From Fragilaria crotonensis (lineage: Eukaryota; Bacillariophyta; Fragilariophyceae; Fragilariales; Fragilariaceae), in contig JAKSYS010000436.1 in assembly GCA_022925895.1 (NCBI GenBank), positions 1-52,698 on the forward strand: a stretch of DNA of 52,698 nt. Reading direction: 5' to 3'. The notes below the pieces were generated by a model. That model was not told the origin of the DNA. It ran no database searches and saw only the letters and a program-made list of their open reading frames with translations. Below, in pieces: positions 51,394-52,698 of this stretch. How positions within the stretch are numbered: position 1 is the stretch's first letter; each line of letters opens with the position of its first letter. The position numbers and the translations under genes were made by a program.

Positions 51394-52698
51394 TGGCGAT
51401 TCATACAACTCACGATGTTGGGAATCCTCGCGTTCCCGGTAATTCTGGGACAAGGAGGGGCAGTATGGTTCACCGTCATAGCTCTCGCCACGACCTGCAT
51501 GTATAATTACATGATCGGCAACAAGGAAAAGTTAGAGGGGGTAATCTATAGATTACGAATGAACTCTTTATTCAAGTCAAGGTCAGCGTGGGAGAGTATT
51601 GAAAGCATCACCAGCCAAGGATGGGAAATTGTCGACGAATTTGTTAGAGCAAACTGCAAAGGGGTCAAGTCCAAGAGGTATCATCAGAAACTCACGATCA
51701 AGAGGTCGAAAGCAACCCCGCCAAAAAGTCGGTATTGAGGACCAGCAACTCCAACGAAAACGGGTACAGTCAGAAGGACAAAGAAGCGGCAGCACTACGA
51801 ACGCGTCCTGACGGCAATGTCAGCCATCATGGCATTGAGTGCAACCAAAGTGAAGCCCAGGTTCAGGGCACGATTCGATTCAGACTCCAAGCCAATCCGC
51901 ATCGACAATTGTGCATCATTCTGTATTTCGAATGATCGGCAAGATTTCGTCACCACCCTCATTCCTATCAACAGGAAACTTAGGGGGATAGGCGGCTTCC
52001 TCGGCAATATCCAATCAGGTACCCTTCAATGGGACATTGAAGACGATATGGGTCAGACACATCAAATTCGGATACCGAATTCGCTTTATGTCCCAGGCTC
52101 CCCATCAAGATTGCTCTCACCTCAACATTGTTGGGCACAAGAGTCTAACAATGTACGTCCCAACCCGAGGGGCACCTGGTGCGCTACCTACCATGACAAG
52201 GTGGTGCTGCAGTGGAGTCAACGCCAATTCCAACGAACACTCACCCTCGATCGGAGCACGTCCAACGTCGCCACGCTTTACACTGCATCCAGTTATGCCA
52301 AGTATAATGCGTTCTGCGCGGAATGCGACGGCGAAGAGCCCAATAACCTCGTCGCGCTCGATAGCAATGTCATCTCGGACGAAGAAGACGGCAACGAATC
52401 AGACGCAAGAAGCGAAGTCGACATGGAAGCAGCGAAACGAATAGTTCACCTAGAAGTCGAAGCGACGTGGCCGGCGGAAGGCCAAACTTCCCCTTCCGAA
52501 TTTGATTTTGACCAACAACAGTCAATCATCACACCAGAATCGACTGAACAGGAAAACAGGGGCGTGCGCAACGACGTCATAACGGAATTTGCACACGTGC
52601 ATCAACGCCTCGGGCACTTGCCACCGGCCAAGATCCAAAGGATGGCCGCAGCCGTATTACTACCGCGAAGGTTGGCAAATGTCAAGTTCCGGCGTGCC
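51394..52698 (+). pseudogene. Copia C pol, 5' part: hydrophobic leader, protease, start of integrase
   Basis: This is the same frame as gag. A segment with a hydrophobic stretch (MLGILAFPVILGQGGAVWF, VIALATTCMYNYM) runs from 51415 to TGA at 51736-51738. The frame then continues to the protease at about 51895, RIDNCASFCISNDRQDF, where DNCAS stands in for DSGA/T. Flap-like IGGFLGNIQSGTLQW, LYVPGSPSRLLSPQ and an acidic spacer follow. The integrase zinc region begins at about 52590 (AHVHQRLGHLPPAKIQRMA) and runs out of the window. It is an incomplete pol with a nonsense codon before the protease. Confidence 0.8.

Larger units (their letters stand above)
49736..52698 (+). mobile_element. Copia retrotransposon C, 5' half (runs off the window)
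   Basis: Plus-strand gag (50131 on), a protease region and the start of integrase follow in one reading frame up to the window end. A 5' LTR is presumed upstream of gag. The stretch from TGATAATACG (49736) to about TTACA (50124) has a plausible size of roughly 390 bp and TG/CA-type ends, but the 3' LTR is outside the window, so its limits are unproven. No clear primer binding site is seen between it and the gag ATG. Four in-frame stops break the frame, yet I see no frameshift. Confidence 0.8.

Noticed and set aside
1..52698. CRISPR array, rRNA genes, bacterial operon signals
   Set aside because: No short direct repeats with regular spacers, no rRNA-like stretches, and gene structure with introns and signal peptides is eukaryotic.

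Overview
The window looks like nuclear DNA of a diatom, probably a pennate one. This is inferred from four things. Three Ty1/copia elements are of the kind common in diatoms, with unusual RT and protease signatures (QVDD, HVDD, DNGS, DNCAS) and a WC..H..H..C gag motif. A DGAT1 carries a PH domain at its N terminus, an arrangement described from Phaeodactylum. Pro/Thr-rich secreted proteins of cell-wall or mucilage type are present. Genes are intron-poor, and the introns that can be placed are short GT-AG introns. Genes lie on both strands without operons, separated by spacers rich in GTAC-type palindromes.

Layout. 1-10979 is retrotransposon: a complete but frame-broken copia element on the minus strand (2-7239, LTRs 409 bp each) sits inside an older plus-strand copia element (7240-10979). 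10981-14667 holds an inverted pair of astacin-type metallopeptidase genes. The left copy is broken. The right copy has a signal peptide and one intron but lacks one residue in its zinc motif. 15411-17445 is an SGNH-hydrolase-like gene with two frame breaks. 17446-19606 is a spacer with a 77-bp hairpin and a 221-bp foldback. 19607-25039 carries two convergent coiled-coil genes and a third gene of unknown function with introns. 25040-28325 is mostly empty. 28326-33939 encodes a secreted Pro/Thr repeat protein built on 771-bp tandem repeats. 34410-44618 carries PH-DGAT1, a secreted M12B metallopeptidase, a 2-oxoglutarate oxygenase-like gene and a three-repeat Cys-rich surface protein. 44619-49735 is a repeat-rich spacer containing a 321-bp hAT-type MITE with an exact 8-bp target duplication and a nested foldback complex. 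49736 to the end is the 5' half of a third copia element.

The non-transposon genes fall into two themes. Five predicted secreted or cell-surface products (astacin, SGNH-like protein, Pro/Thr-repeat protein, M12B protease, Cys-rich repeat protein) suggest cell-wall or matrix building and remodelling. DGAT1 makes triacylglycerol. No evidence ties these genes into one pathway. The most notable structures are the inverted astacin pair with different defects, the gag stop codon of the third copia element followed by a strong hairpin, the half-tRNA primer site of the first element, and the recently amplified Pro/Thr repeat gene. All calls come from reading the sequence by eye. No similarity search, folding program or expression data were used.
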